From positions 5,351,685 to 5,415,684 of the forward strand of contig NZ_LT721901.1 in NCBI RefSeq assembly GCF_900157375.1: DNA of 64,000 nt. Direction: 5' to 3'. Positions within the stretch are counted from its first letter, which is position 1, and every line of letters begins with the position of its first letter. The position numbers were made by a program, and so were the translations under genes. The stretch comes from Mycobacterium rhizamassiliense (lineage in GTDB: Bacteria; Actinomycetota; Actinomycetes; Mycobacteriales; Mycobacteriaceae). The notes under the pieces were generated by a model. The model saw nothing but the letters and a program-made list of their open reading frames with translations. It was not told where the DNA came from and searched no databases. Below, in pieces: positions 55,529 through 63,588 of this stretch.

Positions 55529-56470
55529 ATGACGACGTATGCGTTCGACCCGGAAATCGGCGCGGTGGTTCCACACCTACCCGATCTCCCCGGCGGCGAC
55601 CCGCTGGCAATCCGCGCGGCGCTGGCCGAGATGATCGCCCAGTTTCCGCCGCCGGATACCACCGGGGTTCAGATCGAGGACCGTCAAATCCCTGGCCGTG
55701 ACGGCGATCCCGCGGTACCCATCCGCATTTACCGGCCCGAGCGGCGCAGCGCGCCCGCCGCGGTCTACAACGTCCACGGAGGCGGGTTCATCGCCGGGGA
55801 TCTCGACACTGAGCACGCCTTCAACGTCGAGATGGCGCGCGAACTCGGCATCGTCGTGGTGTCCGTTGACTACCGGCTCGCGCCGGAAGCGCCGTTCCCC
55901 GGCGGGCTGGAAGACGTCTACACCGGGCTGGTCTGGACGGCGGAGCACGCCGGTGAATTAGGCATCGAACCGCAACGCATCGCCATTCAGGGCACCAGCG
56001 CCGGCGGTGGTCTGTGTGCGGCGCTGGCGCTGCTGGCCCGTGACCGCGGCGGCCCGCACATCGCATTCCAGTTTCTTTCGGTGCCCGAGCTCGACGACCG
56101 GCTCAGCACCGCGAGCATGACCGACTTCACCGATACCCCAATGTGGAGCCGCCCGCGAGCGATCGTCAGCTGGGACTGTTACCTGGGGCCCGGCCGCCCC
56201 GGCAGCGACGACGTATCGATCTATGCCGCGCCGGCCCGTGCCACCGACCTGGCGGGTCTGCCGCCTGCCTACGTCTCGGTCATGCATTTCGACCCGCTAC
56301 GCGACGAAGGCGTCGCCTACGCGTTGGCCATGCTCGCCGCGGGCGTGAGCGTCGAATTGCATTTGTTCCCTGGCACTTTCCACGGATCGATGTTGATCCA
56401 AGACGCGGCGATCTCGAAGCGTGAGGGGGCCGAGAAGCTCGCGGTGCTGCGCCAGGCGCTGGCGCTGTAG
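55529..56470 (+). CDS. alpha/beta hydrolase of the hormone-sensitive lipase family (esterase)
   Basis: A 313-residue cytoplasmic carboxylesterase. The oxyanion motif HGGG is at 83-86, followed by VDYRLAPEAPFPGG, the nucleophile Ser157 in GTSAGGG, Asp255 in MHFDPLRDEG and His285 in PGTFHGS: a complete HSL catalytic set. The common GDSAGG has Thr in place of Asp. LipI/LipN-like mycobacterial esterases of this family act on short acyl esters. Start ATG with AGGAG 6 bases upstream. Convergent with the ERG2-like gene, 18 bp apart. Confidence 0.93.
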   Translation: MTTYAFDPEIGAVVPHLPDLPGGDPLAIRAALAEMIAQFPPPDTTGVQIEDRQIPGRDGDPAVPIRIYRPERRSAPAAVYNVHGGGFIAGDLDTEHAFNVEMARELGIVVVSVDYRLAPEAPFPGGLEDVYTGLVWTAEHAGELGIEPQRIAIQGTSAGGGLCAALALLARDRGGPHIAFQFLSVPELDDRLSTASMTDFTDTPMWSRPRAIVSWDCYLGPGRPGSDDVSIYAAPARATDLAGLPPAYVSVMHFDPLRDEGVAYALAMLAAGVSVELHLFPGTFHGSMLIQDAAISKREGAEKLAVLRQALAL

Positions 56471-56488
56471 CGCTTGCTTGGCGCCCCG

Positions 56489-57049
56489 TCAGACCTTGCC
56501 TTTGAGCAGCTCACCGATCGTGAGTCTGCTCGCGTACCACAGTTGCTTTGCCAGGGTAGGCATGTCGACGGTGCTGAAAGCCGAGTCGGCGAGGCCAAAC
56601 GGCAACATGGTCACGACGGGTCCGCGCGCGTACTCCAGCATGAACGCGGCGTGCGGCACGCCCCAGCCCTTGACCCGCCCCTTGCCCAGGTACGACACTC
56701 CCCCCGGCTCGAAGACCGTGCGCTCGAGTTCACCCTCTTCGTAGGACCACATCTCGCCGTCGAACACGAAGTCCCATAGCTGGGTCCGGTAACGCCCCGA
56801 GTGTCCCCCGGTGCCGATCGGCGTGCCGTACAGCAGGAGGTATTCGGAGAGCGAGAAGTGCAGGATCTTCATCTCGCCCATCGCGCCGCCCGAGTTGTTG
56901 AACAGCCACGGGATGTCGTCGCGAATGTGCCCCGGATGCTTGCGTTTCAACTCGTCGATGATGTGCGCACATGCCGCCTGCCTATTACTCAGGCCGACCG
57001 CGGACTTCGCCATCGCGCGCAGGTCGTCGGGATCAAAGATGGCCGCCAT
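56489..57049 (-). CDS. soluble ERG2 / sigma-1 receptor-like protein
   Basis: A 186-residue protein whose whole length matches the ligand-binding domain of eukaryotic C-8 sterol isomerase (ERG2) and the sigma-1 receptor, without their N-terminal membrane helix. Recalled human sigma-1 sequence aligns without net gaps at an offset of 33: Glu69-Tyr70 in SLSEYLLLYGT (human Glu102-Tyr103), HSGRY 83-87, Asp93 (human Asp126) and Glu139 in MLEYARG (human Glu172). The two acidic residues that contact ligands are both kept. It may bind or isomerise a steroid or polyprenyl-like compound; substrate unknown. It lies 80 bp downstream of a LuxR-type regulator on the same strand and convergent with an esterase. 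Confidence 0.85.
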   Translation of the reverse strand: MAAIFDPDDLRAMAKSAVGLSNRQAACAHIIDELKRKHPGHIRDDIPWLFNNSGGAMGEMKILHFSLSEYLLLYGTPIGTGGHSGRYRTQLWDFVFDGEMWSYEEGELERTVFEPGGVSYLGKGRVKGWGVPHAAFMLEYARGPVVTMLPFGLADSAFSTVDMPTLAKQLWYASRLTIGELLKGKV

Positions 57050-57129
57050 CGTGCTTCGCTCCTTCGAATGACCCGCCTTCCAGGATGAAGAAGGCTGATC
57101 ATCTACAACGAGGACGGCGTCGGGATTAT

Positions 57130-59901
57130 TCAGAGCCGATGAATCGAACCGAGGTGCCCGTCGAGCTGGTCCCGCGAATCAATGTCGAGCTTGCGAAAGA
57201 TGTTTCGCAGGTGCCACGCGATCGTGTTGCTCGACACGAAGAGTTGTTCGGCGACATCGCGGTTCGACAGCCCCTCGGCGGTGAGGCCTGCGATCCGAGC
57301 CTCGGTGGGCGTCAGCGATTCGACCCCGGTCATCACGGGCCGGCGCGGCCGGGCCCCCGAGGCCGCCAGCTCCTCGCGGGTGTACCTCTCCAATAGCGTT
57401 GCTCCACAACGGTATGCCAGATCCAACGCGACCTTGAGGTGTTTACGCGCCTCGACTTGCTGGCCCTGTCGGCGCAGCCGGCGCCCGAGGGCGGCATGGG
57501 CGCGGGCCAGCTGCAACGGAGCTTCGGTGGATCGCAGGATCTCCACCGCCTCTCGCAGGCTGCCCAGCGCCCGCTCGCCCGACTCCGTGCTCGCCCTGCG
57601 GCGCACCGCCACGCCGATGCTGATCGGCAGACCGAAGGCGCGGGCCAGGCCGATTTCCTCGTCGAACAACCGCTGACAGGCTTGGTCATCGCCGAGCCGG
57701 TGCGCCACGATGCCGGCAAGCGAGCGCCAGCGCAGTATCGACGGGTTCTGGTCCAGTTCGCTGTGCAGGGATCCCCGTAATTCGTTCAGATCGGTTACCG
57801 CAGCATCTATTTCGCCGCGAACGAGGCGAAGACGCGCCCGCGCCACCAGGAGGTGCGCCTTGATCGCGGGCGTTTCCGTCAGCTGAGTCGTCGAGTAGTC
57901 GAGCAATTCCTCCGCCTCGTCCAACTCGCCGCGTTCGATCATGCACTGAACGACGATGGCCCGCGCGCTGTGCGCATAGACATGCTCCCTGAGCTCAAGT
58001 CGCTCCAGAGCGGCCTGCGCGTCGGCCGCGGCCTCGGCTATACGCCCGCGGGCGTAGAGGATGTGGCCCCGGATCAGCGACGCCTCGGCGTAGGCCAGCT
58101 CCGCGCCCCGGTCCAGGGCGTCCTGGACGGTGGCGTCGGCGACCTCGTTGGCCTGGACGAGCCGCTCGCAATGCAGGAGGGCGAGTGTCGCCATGTCGAC
58201 GCTGGGGCCTTGGGCGCCCTGGTCGGCGAGCAGCGCCCCGCTGCTCAACGCGCGCAGCGCCAGCAGAACCGTTCGATCGGCCGGTGGCGTGCTCAGCGAG
58301 TCCCGAAGGGCCTGCACCGCAAGCACCATTCGGTGATGCGGGCCGTCGCCGCCGATCGCCTCGGCCGGCACACTCTGCGTCGGCCCGAGGTGGGCTTCGG
58401 CGCTCCACGCCGCACCCTCGAAGCGCATCCGGATGTCACCCTGCCCGTCGTCGAAGAACTCGGCACCATGCCGGAACGTGGCACCGGCCTCGGCGAATCG
58501 ACCGAATCGGTAGAGCGTCTCCCCCAGCGAGTACAGGGCATCCGCTCGCTCCGCGGGATCGTCCATCAGGCCCAGCGCTTGTTCGAAGCGGTGCAACGAG
58601 ATCACCTCACCGGCGGCGGCCTCGCTCAGCCCGAGATCGACGAGGAGCCGCGGCGGGATCCGGTCGACGGGTGCAACCCGCAGCGCGTGGCGCAGATAGC
58701 GAAGCGCCGCCGAGTGCACGCCTTTTCGCGCCGCCGCGCGGCCCGCGTCGCGCAGTGCCTGCATGACCCATTTGTCTTCGCCGGCCGCCGCCAGCAGCAG
58801 GTGTTCGGCCACGACCTCGGACTCGGCCCCGCCCTCGGCCAGAATCCTCGCCGCGTCGGCGTGCAATGTCAGGCGCTCTTCGGCCGGAAGCAGGCTGTAG
58901 GTTGCGTCGCGGATGATGCTGTGCGCGAACATCATCGGGTCGGCCCGCAGCAGGATATTGGCTGCGACCAGTTGTTCGGCCAGCACCGCCCCCCGATCGA
59001 TAGTCAGGCCGGAAAGGCGCGACACGTCGGCGAGGCTCACGTCATCACCGATGACCGACCCCGCTTTGGCCAAGGCGGTCGCCGATGGACCCGATCGGGC
59101 GAGCCGGCGGGTGATCTGGCGGCGCACCGATCCGGGAGTCGTGGACGTCGGGTCCTCGCCCGCGCGCATCGCATCGGTGACCGCGCCCACGAAGAAAGGG
59201 TTGCCGCCCGTGAGATCCACGACCGAGGCGACGAGATCGCCGTCGACCGGTTGTTCGGGAAGCGCTCGTTGCAGCAGCGTCGCCACCGCCTCCGAACTCA
59301 GCGTCGAGGGCCGGATCGCGGCGGTGGTCGCCGCATCCCATACCGAGCCGATCAGCGCCGACTCCGAACCGGGATCGCCCGTTCTGATCGTGACGACGAG
59401 GGCGACGGGCAGATCGTCCAAGCGCTCCGCCAGGTAGGCGAAGAAGCGCTGCGACGACTGGTCCGCCCACGGCAGATCGTCGACGAGTACCGCCAGCGGT
59501 CGTTGCTCGACGAGGTTGACGGTCAACCAGTACAGGCCGTGCACCACAGCGAACTCGTCGGCCGCGGCGATCTCCCCAAAGACCGGCTCCGCCAGCGCCG
59601 CCGGTCCTTGCATGAGGCGAGCGCGCATCGCGGGGTCGGACCGCAGCAACGCGGGGCCAAACAGGTTGTGGGCAACGCCGAATGAGTGATCGCGAGTCAG
59701 TTCACTGCAGCGCACCCGCAGGACCTGCATCTCCCGCTCGGCGGCCAGATCCATGCACCCGGCAAGTAGCCGGGACTTGCCGATGCCGCTCGGCCCCTCG
59801 ATGACACATACCTGCCCACGGCCCGACGGCACGTCGTTCAACAGCGCGGCCAACTGTCCCAATTCGGTCGCGCGTTCCAATGGGTCGTCGGCCACGGTCA
59901 C
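57130..59901 (-). CDS. large ATP-binding LuxR-family regulator (LAL/MalT type)
   Basis: A 923-residue signal-transducing ATPase. The N-terminal NTPase has Walker A GPSGIGKS (36-43), Walker B LAVLVDDLPWAD and a sensor region. A long helical middle (about 350-850) is TPR-like. The C-terminal LuxR helix-turn-helix is LTPTEARIAGLTAEGLSNRDVAEQLFVSSNTIAWHLRN (from about 862). The GTG at 59899-59901 is chosen as start; 16 more codons are open upstream. It is followed after 80 bp by the ERG2-like gene, its most likely target or operon partner. Such regulators often control steroid or lipid metabolism genes in actinobacteria, but the inducer is unknown. Confidence 0.92.
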   Translation of the reverse strand: MTVADDPLERATELGQLAALLNDVPSGRGQVCVIEGPSGIGKSRLLAGCMDLAAEREMQVLRVRCSELTRDHSFGVAHNLFGPALLRSDPAMRARLMQGPAALAEPVFGEIAAADEFAVVHGLYWLTVNLVEQRPLAVLVDDLPWADQSSQRFFAYLAERLDDLPVALVVTIRTGDPGSESALIGSVWDAATTAAIRPSTLSSEAVATLLQRALPEQPVDGDLVASVVDLTGGNPFFVGAVTDAMRAGEDPTSTTPGSVRRQITRRLARSGPSATALAKAGSVIGDDVSLADVSRLSGLTIDRGAVLAEQLVAANILLRADPMMFAHSIIRDATYSLLPAEERLTLHADAARILAEGGAESEVVAEHLLLAAAGEDKWVMQALRDAGRAAARKGVHSAALRYLRHALRVAPVDRIPPRLLVDLGLSEAAAGEVISLHRFEQALGLMDDPAERADALYSLGETLYRFGRFAEAGATFRHGAEFFDDGQGDIRMRFEGAAWSAEAHLGPTQSVPAEAIGGDGPHHRMVLAVQALRDSLSTPPADRTVLLALRALSSGALLADQGAQGPSVDMATLALLHCERLVQANEVADATVQDALDRGAELAYAEASLIRGHILYARGRIAEAAADAQAALERLELREHVYAHSARAIVVQCMIERGELDEAEELLDYSTTQLTETPAIKAHLLVARARLRLVRGEIDAAVTDLNELRGSLHSELDQNPSILRWRSLAGIVAHRLGDDQACQRLFDEEIGLARAFGLPISIGVAVRRRASTESGERALGSLREAVEILRSTEAPLQLARAHAALGRRLRRQGQQVEARKHLKVALDLAYRCGATLLERYTREELAASGARPRRPVMTGVESLTPTEARIAGLTAEGLSNRDVAEQLFVSSNTIAWHLRNIFRKLDIDSRDQLDGHLGSIHRL

Positions 59902-60017
59902 TGTTTGCCATCGTAGTGCGCGGGGCGGGCCGCGCGGGACTGCTGGCAAACAAGCACTGCGGCTACCCGGCCCAAGTCGTGAGTCGACTGCGAGCAGCCC
60001 GAAAGCCCCGCGGGGCC

Positions 60018-60671
60018 TCAGGCGACATCGGCGTCGTCATCGGACTGACCGACGCAGGCGGCCGACCCATGCTGGGCGAGCAGTTGCCGCAATTGGCGCC
60101 GGGCGCGATAGAGCCGCGACATCACGGTGCCCAGCGGGATGGATTCGAGCTCCGCGATGTCCTTGTACGGCAGGCCTTCGACGTACGCGTAGTACAGCGC
60201 TCGGCGCAGCTCGTCGGAGAGCGATCGAAACGCGATTCGGACATCGATGTCCACCGAAGATCCAATGAGCTGCGCCTCGACGGCATCTCGCGTCTCGGTG
60301 GCCTGCCGGTATCGCGTGTTCCATTCCCAGTCACCCACGTCACCAGTCAGCCACTCGTTGGGCCTGCGTTGCAGACGACGGTGGTCGTCGATCCAGATGT
60401 TCCGCATGATGCGGATGAACCATGCCTTGGTTCGTGTTTGGGATTGCCTGGCGATAAATCCGCTGTATGCCCGAACCATCGTTTCCTGAACCAAATCATC
60501 GGCATCGGCCGCATTCCTGGTCAACTGTCTGGCAACGCGATTCAGAGTCGATAGCAAAGGGGCGATTTCTTCCTCGAATCTCGCTCGCAATTCGGAATCG
60601 AGAATCGCCGATTCGCCTGGCGGCTTAACGGACGACGTTTCTTCTGCAAATTCCTGAACCATGGACTCCAT
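60018..60671 (-). CDS. ECF-type RNA polymerase sigma factor
   Basis: A 217-residue extracytoplasmic-function sigma factor. Region 2 (about 36-100) has NAADADDLVQETMVRAYSGF and TKAWFIRIMRNIWIDDHRR; region 4 (about 146-200) has LRRALYYAYVEGLPYKDIAELESIPLGTVMSRLYRARRQL. The pattern resembles the SigH/RpoE-like group, which usually has a zinc anti-sigma partner, but no such gene adjoins it here. The ATG at 60669-60671 is used; a second at 60662 and a GTG slightly upstream are alternatives, none with a good ribosome site. It lies 116 bp upstream of the LuxR-type regulator, same strand. Confidence 0.9.
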   Translation of the reverse strand: MESMVQEFAEETSSVKPPGESAILDSELRARFEEEIAPLLSTLNRVARQLTRNAADADDLVQETMVRAYSGFIARQSQTRTKAWFIRIMRNIWIDDHRRLQRRPNEWLTGDVGDWEWNTRYRQATETRDAVEAQLIGSSVDIDVRIAFRSLSDELRRALYYAYVEGLPYKDIAELESIPLGTVMSRLYRARRQLRQLLAQHGSAACVGQSDDDADVA

Positions 60672-60987
60672 TTGTGTTGTCACACTATCGAAATGTAGCC
60701 GCGTTGCGCGGGCGACGGCCCACCGAGGGACGAGGGGATTAACACCTAGACATGGTGGGTTTTTCTCCGGCACAGTGCAAATCAGAATGGGTGATGGGAA
60801 GCATCGCTGGACGTGATAGGTGATGGCGTAGTCGAATACGCTAGGCACCGCCGGTATTCTGCTATAAGCGTAGGGGCAGCTCAAGATTTTCAACCGATCT
60901 TGGCCTGTACACATTTGTCGGCAACAGGATTCAGTTCATGCTCATTGTCGCCGAATATTTCGTGCGCCAAATACGTTCTTGATAGGC
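60672..60987. other. 316 bp region without a supported gene
   Basis: Lies between the ECF sigma factor and a decayed dehydrogenase. It is more AT-rich than its surroundings. It should contain the sigma factor promoter. A weak hairpin CACC-N7-GGTG followed by GGTTTTT is at 60743-60764, but no gene on that strand would need it. No RNA gene is recognised. Confidence 0.6.
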
Positions 60988-61253
60988 ATGAACGGACGAG
61001 TTGCCGGAAATCTGGAAAGGCGGGTCGCGTTCGTCACCGGTGCGGCGCCGGGGCAGGGACGCGCCCACGCGATCCGGCTGGCGACCGAGGGCGCCGACAT
61101 CATCTGCAGCAGGTCGTGTCGGACGACCCGGAGCGGCTCGTCACCATGCTGCCCGAGGAGGTCTCCGACGTTGTCGCCTGGCTGGCCGGCAGCGCATCGG
61201 GCACGCTGTCGGGTTGCCAGATCCCCGTCGACCGCGGCCAATTGAAGTCCTAG
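60988..61253 (+). pseudogene. short-chain dehydrogenase remnant (N- and C-terminal ends only)
   Basis: The ATG at 60988 opens MNGRVAGNLERRVAFVTGAAPGQGRAHAIRLATEGADII, the NAD-binding start of a mycofactocin-type SDR (TGxxxGxG form TGAAPGQG). Around 61100-61115 the frame breaks, and a different frame continues VVSDDPERLVTMLPEEVSDVVAWLAGSASGTLSGCQIPVDRGQLKS, the SDR C-terminus, ending at 61253. About 200 central residues including the YxxxK active site are missing. This is an internal deletion with frame change, so no active enzyme can be made. Confidence 0.85.
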
Positions 61254-61257
61254 CGGG

Positions 61258-61419
61258 GTGAACCTGCGAGATGCCCTGCGTATCGCCGCCGGCGGCGGAA
61301 AGTTGCCGATGCCCGGGCCGGTCAACGAGTCGGACGGTTATGTGCTGCTGACGATCTGCGCGCTGTGCGCGACCCTGCTGCTGCTGGCCGCGTTCCTGCT
61401 GCTGGTGGTGACGGCGTAG
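61258..61419 (+). CDS. small 53-residue membrane protein
   Basis: GTG at 61258-61260 opens a 53-residue protein with a polar N-terminal half (VNLRDALRIAAGGGKLPMPGP) and one strong C-terminal membrane helix rich in Leu and Ala (about 29-52). Codon third-position GC is high, like real genes here. The ribosome site is weak. It begins 4 bp after the SDR remnant, so it may have been part of that operon. No family recognised. Confidence 0.5.
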   Translation: MNLRDALRIAAGGGKLPMPGPVNESDGYVLLTICALCATLLLLAAFLLLVVTA

Positions 61420-61437
61420 GCACAGCGGTGTTGAACG

Positions 61438-61905
61438 TCAGGCCAGCCTGCTCAGATCCGTGATGAGCTGGGACACCAACGTCAGGGTGGCGATGCGACG
61501 CCCCTCGTCGTCGTCGAGGTCCGCACCGAGCACAGCGTTGGTCCTCGTCAGTTTCAGGATCCGCCCCGTTGCCACATAGGACTTCGCGGCACCGGCCCGC
61601 AGAATCGTCACCGTCATGCTCAGCGTCGGACAAGGGCAGCCGGTGGCCAGCGAGCCGCAATGGGTCGCCGCCTGATCTAGCATCTCGGCGATCGACCCGC
61701 CGCTGAGCTGGCTGAAGTTGTAGGCCGCGGGGCCAGGCTCGTAGGACATGCGCAACCACCCCTCGGCGCGAGAGCCGCCCAGGAAGCGCGCGTTGAGTGC
61801 GGCGAGGTTGGGTGTCAGATTTCGATTCGCCCGTTCCATCCACTGCGCCTCCCCCAGCGTGGCGCCGGGTTCTCCGAATAACCCGAGGTATCCACTTACA
61901 TCCAC
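61438..61905 (-). CDS. PaaI-type hotdog thioesterase
   Basis: A 155-residue hotdog-fold acyl-CoA thioesterase. The helix-strand core is GGSIAEMLDQAATHCGSLATG, in which the catalytic acid of PaaI enzymes is expected, then PCPTLSMTVTILRAGAAKSYVATGRILKLTRTNAVLGADLDDDEGRRIATLTLV. It follows the LLM oxidoreductase gene with 21 bp on the same strand. Substrate unknown. Confidence 0.82.
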   Translation of the reverse strand: MDVSGYLGLFGEPGATLGEAQWMERANRNLTPNLAALNARFLGGSRAEGWLRMSYEPGPAAYNFSQLSGGSIAEMLDQAATHCGSLATGCPCPTLSMTVTILRAGAAKSYVATGRILKLTRTNAVLGADLDDDEGRRIATLTLVSQLITDLSRLA

Positions 61906-61926
61906 GGCTGTCCCTTCCTCGAATCA

Positions 61927-62835
61927 CTAACCGACGTAAACCATTTCGCGAGCGGCGGGAACGACCTCCTCGGCGAATCGGGACAGGACGTCGACCGACT
62001 CGACCCGATACAGGAGGTGCATGCTGATGCCGCGAGCCAGGGACAGCTCCGCCAGTTCTTTGGCGATCTTGTGCGGCGGCCCCTGCAGGAAGCCCCTTTC
62101 CGAGGCGTCGAAGTCCACCGCGATGTTGTAGCCGCGGCGGATCGAGTGCGGCGCCCGGCCGGCCTCCTCCGCGGCCGCGTCGATGAGATCGTTGGCCGCC
62201 GCCAGGTCGGCGGGGCTGCACGCGAAGGAACTGGGAATCCAGCCATCCGCCAGGCGGCCGACGAGCCCGAGCATGCGCGGCCGGTAAGCGCCGAGCCAGA
62301 TGTCGATTCTGCCCGAAGCGAGCGGGCTCGGCTCGGCGTCGCGAAGCCGGTAGTGGTTGCCACGAAAGTTCGCTTTGGTGTTGGGATTCCAGAGTCGGCG
62401 GATGACGTGAATCGCTTCCTCGAGCGCATCGACGGACTCACCGGCACTGAGCCGCGGGCCGCCTTCTGCGACTATTCGGTCCCACAATGGTTGCGCGCCC
62501 GCGCCGATGCCCAAATCGAACCTGCCCTTGCTGATCCAATCGAGCGTGGCACTGACCCGCGCGAGCTGGGCGGGTGGGCGCAGCGGCAGGTTGGCGACGT
62601 TGCACAGCAACCGGATTCGCCGGGTGCGCTGGGCGATCGCCGACATCAGGGTGAAGGTGTCCAGGCGTTGCGCCCAATACGGGTGGTCGGGCAGGCTGAC
62701 GACGTCAAGCCCGGAAACCTCGGCCCGTTCAGCGAGCCGGAGAACATCCAGTGGGCGGCCGGGCGGCGCCTCGAGCAACGCGCCGAAGTGCAGCGGGTGG
62801 GTGTAGGGCGGCACGTCGGATCTCCTGTCGCTCAT
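61927..62835 (-). CDS. LLM-class flavin/F420-dependent oxidoreductase
   Basis: A 302-residue luciferase-like TIM-barrel protein. Visible features are HFGALLEAP at strand 1, LDVVSLPDHPY, TRRIRLLCNVANLPLRPPAQLARVSATLDWISKGRFDLGIGAG (the LLM core), and IDIWLGAYRPRMLGLVGRLADGWIPS. Mycobacterial members mostly use F420; FMN is possible. The ATG at 62833-62835 overlaps the hemerythrin gene stop (ATGA); 27 more codons open upstream are not conserved. Confidence 0.9.
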   Translation of the reverse strand: MSDRRSDVPPYTHPLHFGALLEAPPGRPLDVLRLAERAEVSGLDVVSLPDHPYWAQRLDTFTLMSAIAQRTRRIRLLCNVANLPLRPPAQLARVSATLDWISKGRFDLGIGAGAQPLWDRIVAEGGPRLSAGESVDALEEAIHVIRRLWNPNTKANFRGNHYRLRDAEPSPLASGRIDIWLGAYRPRMLGLVGRLADGWIPSSFACSPADLAAANDLIDAAAEEAGRAPHSIRRGYNIAVDFDASERGFLQGPPHKIAKELAELSLARGISMHLLYRVESVDVLSRFAEEVVPAAREMVYVG

Positions 62836-63512
62836 AGTTCGGCACTGCGCGCCGGTGTCGTCGTGCCGTGGACGCGCTGTGCGTACTGGGCATAGGAGTC
62901 GGCGGCATCGCCGCACACCGTGTCCCGCAGGTCCGCGGGGAGGCGGTCCAGGACCCGTTGGACCACCTCGGCGTCACCCTCGTACAACAGCATTCCGAGG
63001 TTCAGCGGGAGCGCGGCGGGATCGCTTGCGGCCGCGCCCCGTTCGACCATCGCGTCCCACTCGGCCGCGGTGATGTGCTGCTCCATGAGCGGAACGACGA
63101 GTTGCTCTTCGGCGGCCATATGCTCGTTCAGCAGCTCGACGAATCGGCTGGCCTCGCTCGCGGGTTCGAGGCTGGCCAGCGTCGGATCGTTGGTGGCCCA
63201 GTTGCGAATGCCCGTGCACAGCCACTCGAGGTCGAATTCCAGCTCGTGGTGTTGGGCCTGCATCATCTGGACCCGCTTCTCGACGCAATCCCCCGCCCGT
63301 TTCTTGAGCAGCGGCCAGACAAGTTCGTCCTCGGCGCGGTGATGGTGATGCAGCGCATCGGCGATCAACGTGAAGTGGTCGGCGACGATTCGGATCCGCT
63401 CGGCGTCGACCGCCTCGCGGATCAGCCTCGGCAGGTGCCCGAATTCGCGGCGGAACATGGTGTGCACCACTTCCATTTCGCCGCGGTCAAAGTACTGCGT
63501 GTCTTCGGCCAC
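62832..63512 (-). CDS. hemerythrin HHE-domain protein
   Basis: A 226-residue protein with a four-helix diiron bundle. Candidate ligands are His26, His58 and Glu61-Glu63 in HHHHRAEDE, His89 in QAQHHELE, and His131 with Glu135 in EHMAAEEQ. A further helical half (about 150-226) is of unknown function. Mycobacterial HHE proteins have been linked to oxygen, peroxide or NO response. GTG start at 63510-63512 with GAGAGG upstream; a TTG 20 codons earlier is open. First gene of HHE-LLM-thioesterase. Confidence 0.9.
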   Translation of the reverse strand: MAEDTQYFDRGEMEVVHTMFRREFGHLPRLIREAVDAERIRIVADHFTLIADALHHHHRAEDELVWPLLKKRAGDCVEKRVQMMQAQHHELEFDLEWLCTGIRNWATNDPTLASLEPASEASRFVELLNEHMAAEEQLVVPLMEQHITAAEWDAMVERGAAASDPAALPLNLGMLLYEGDAEVVQRVLDRLPADLRDTVCGDAADSYAQYAQRVHGTTTPARSAEL

Positions 63513-63588
63513 CGAAGCCTCTCGCGTCGTCGTCGTCCATGAACTCCGTGTATCAAACGACTTACAGGCCAAGATGATTCACTGTTTG

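Noticed and set aside
60743..60764. Hairpin CACC-N7-GGTG followed by T-run as an intrinsic terminator
   Set aside because: Stem of only 4 bp and no plus-strand gene upstream that would need it.
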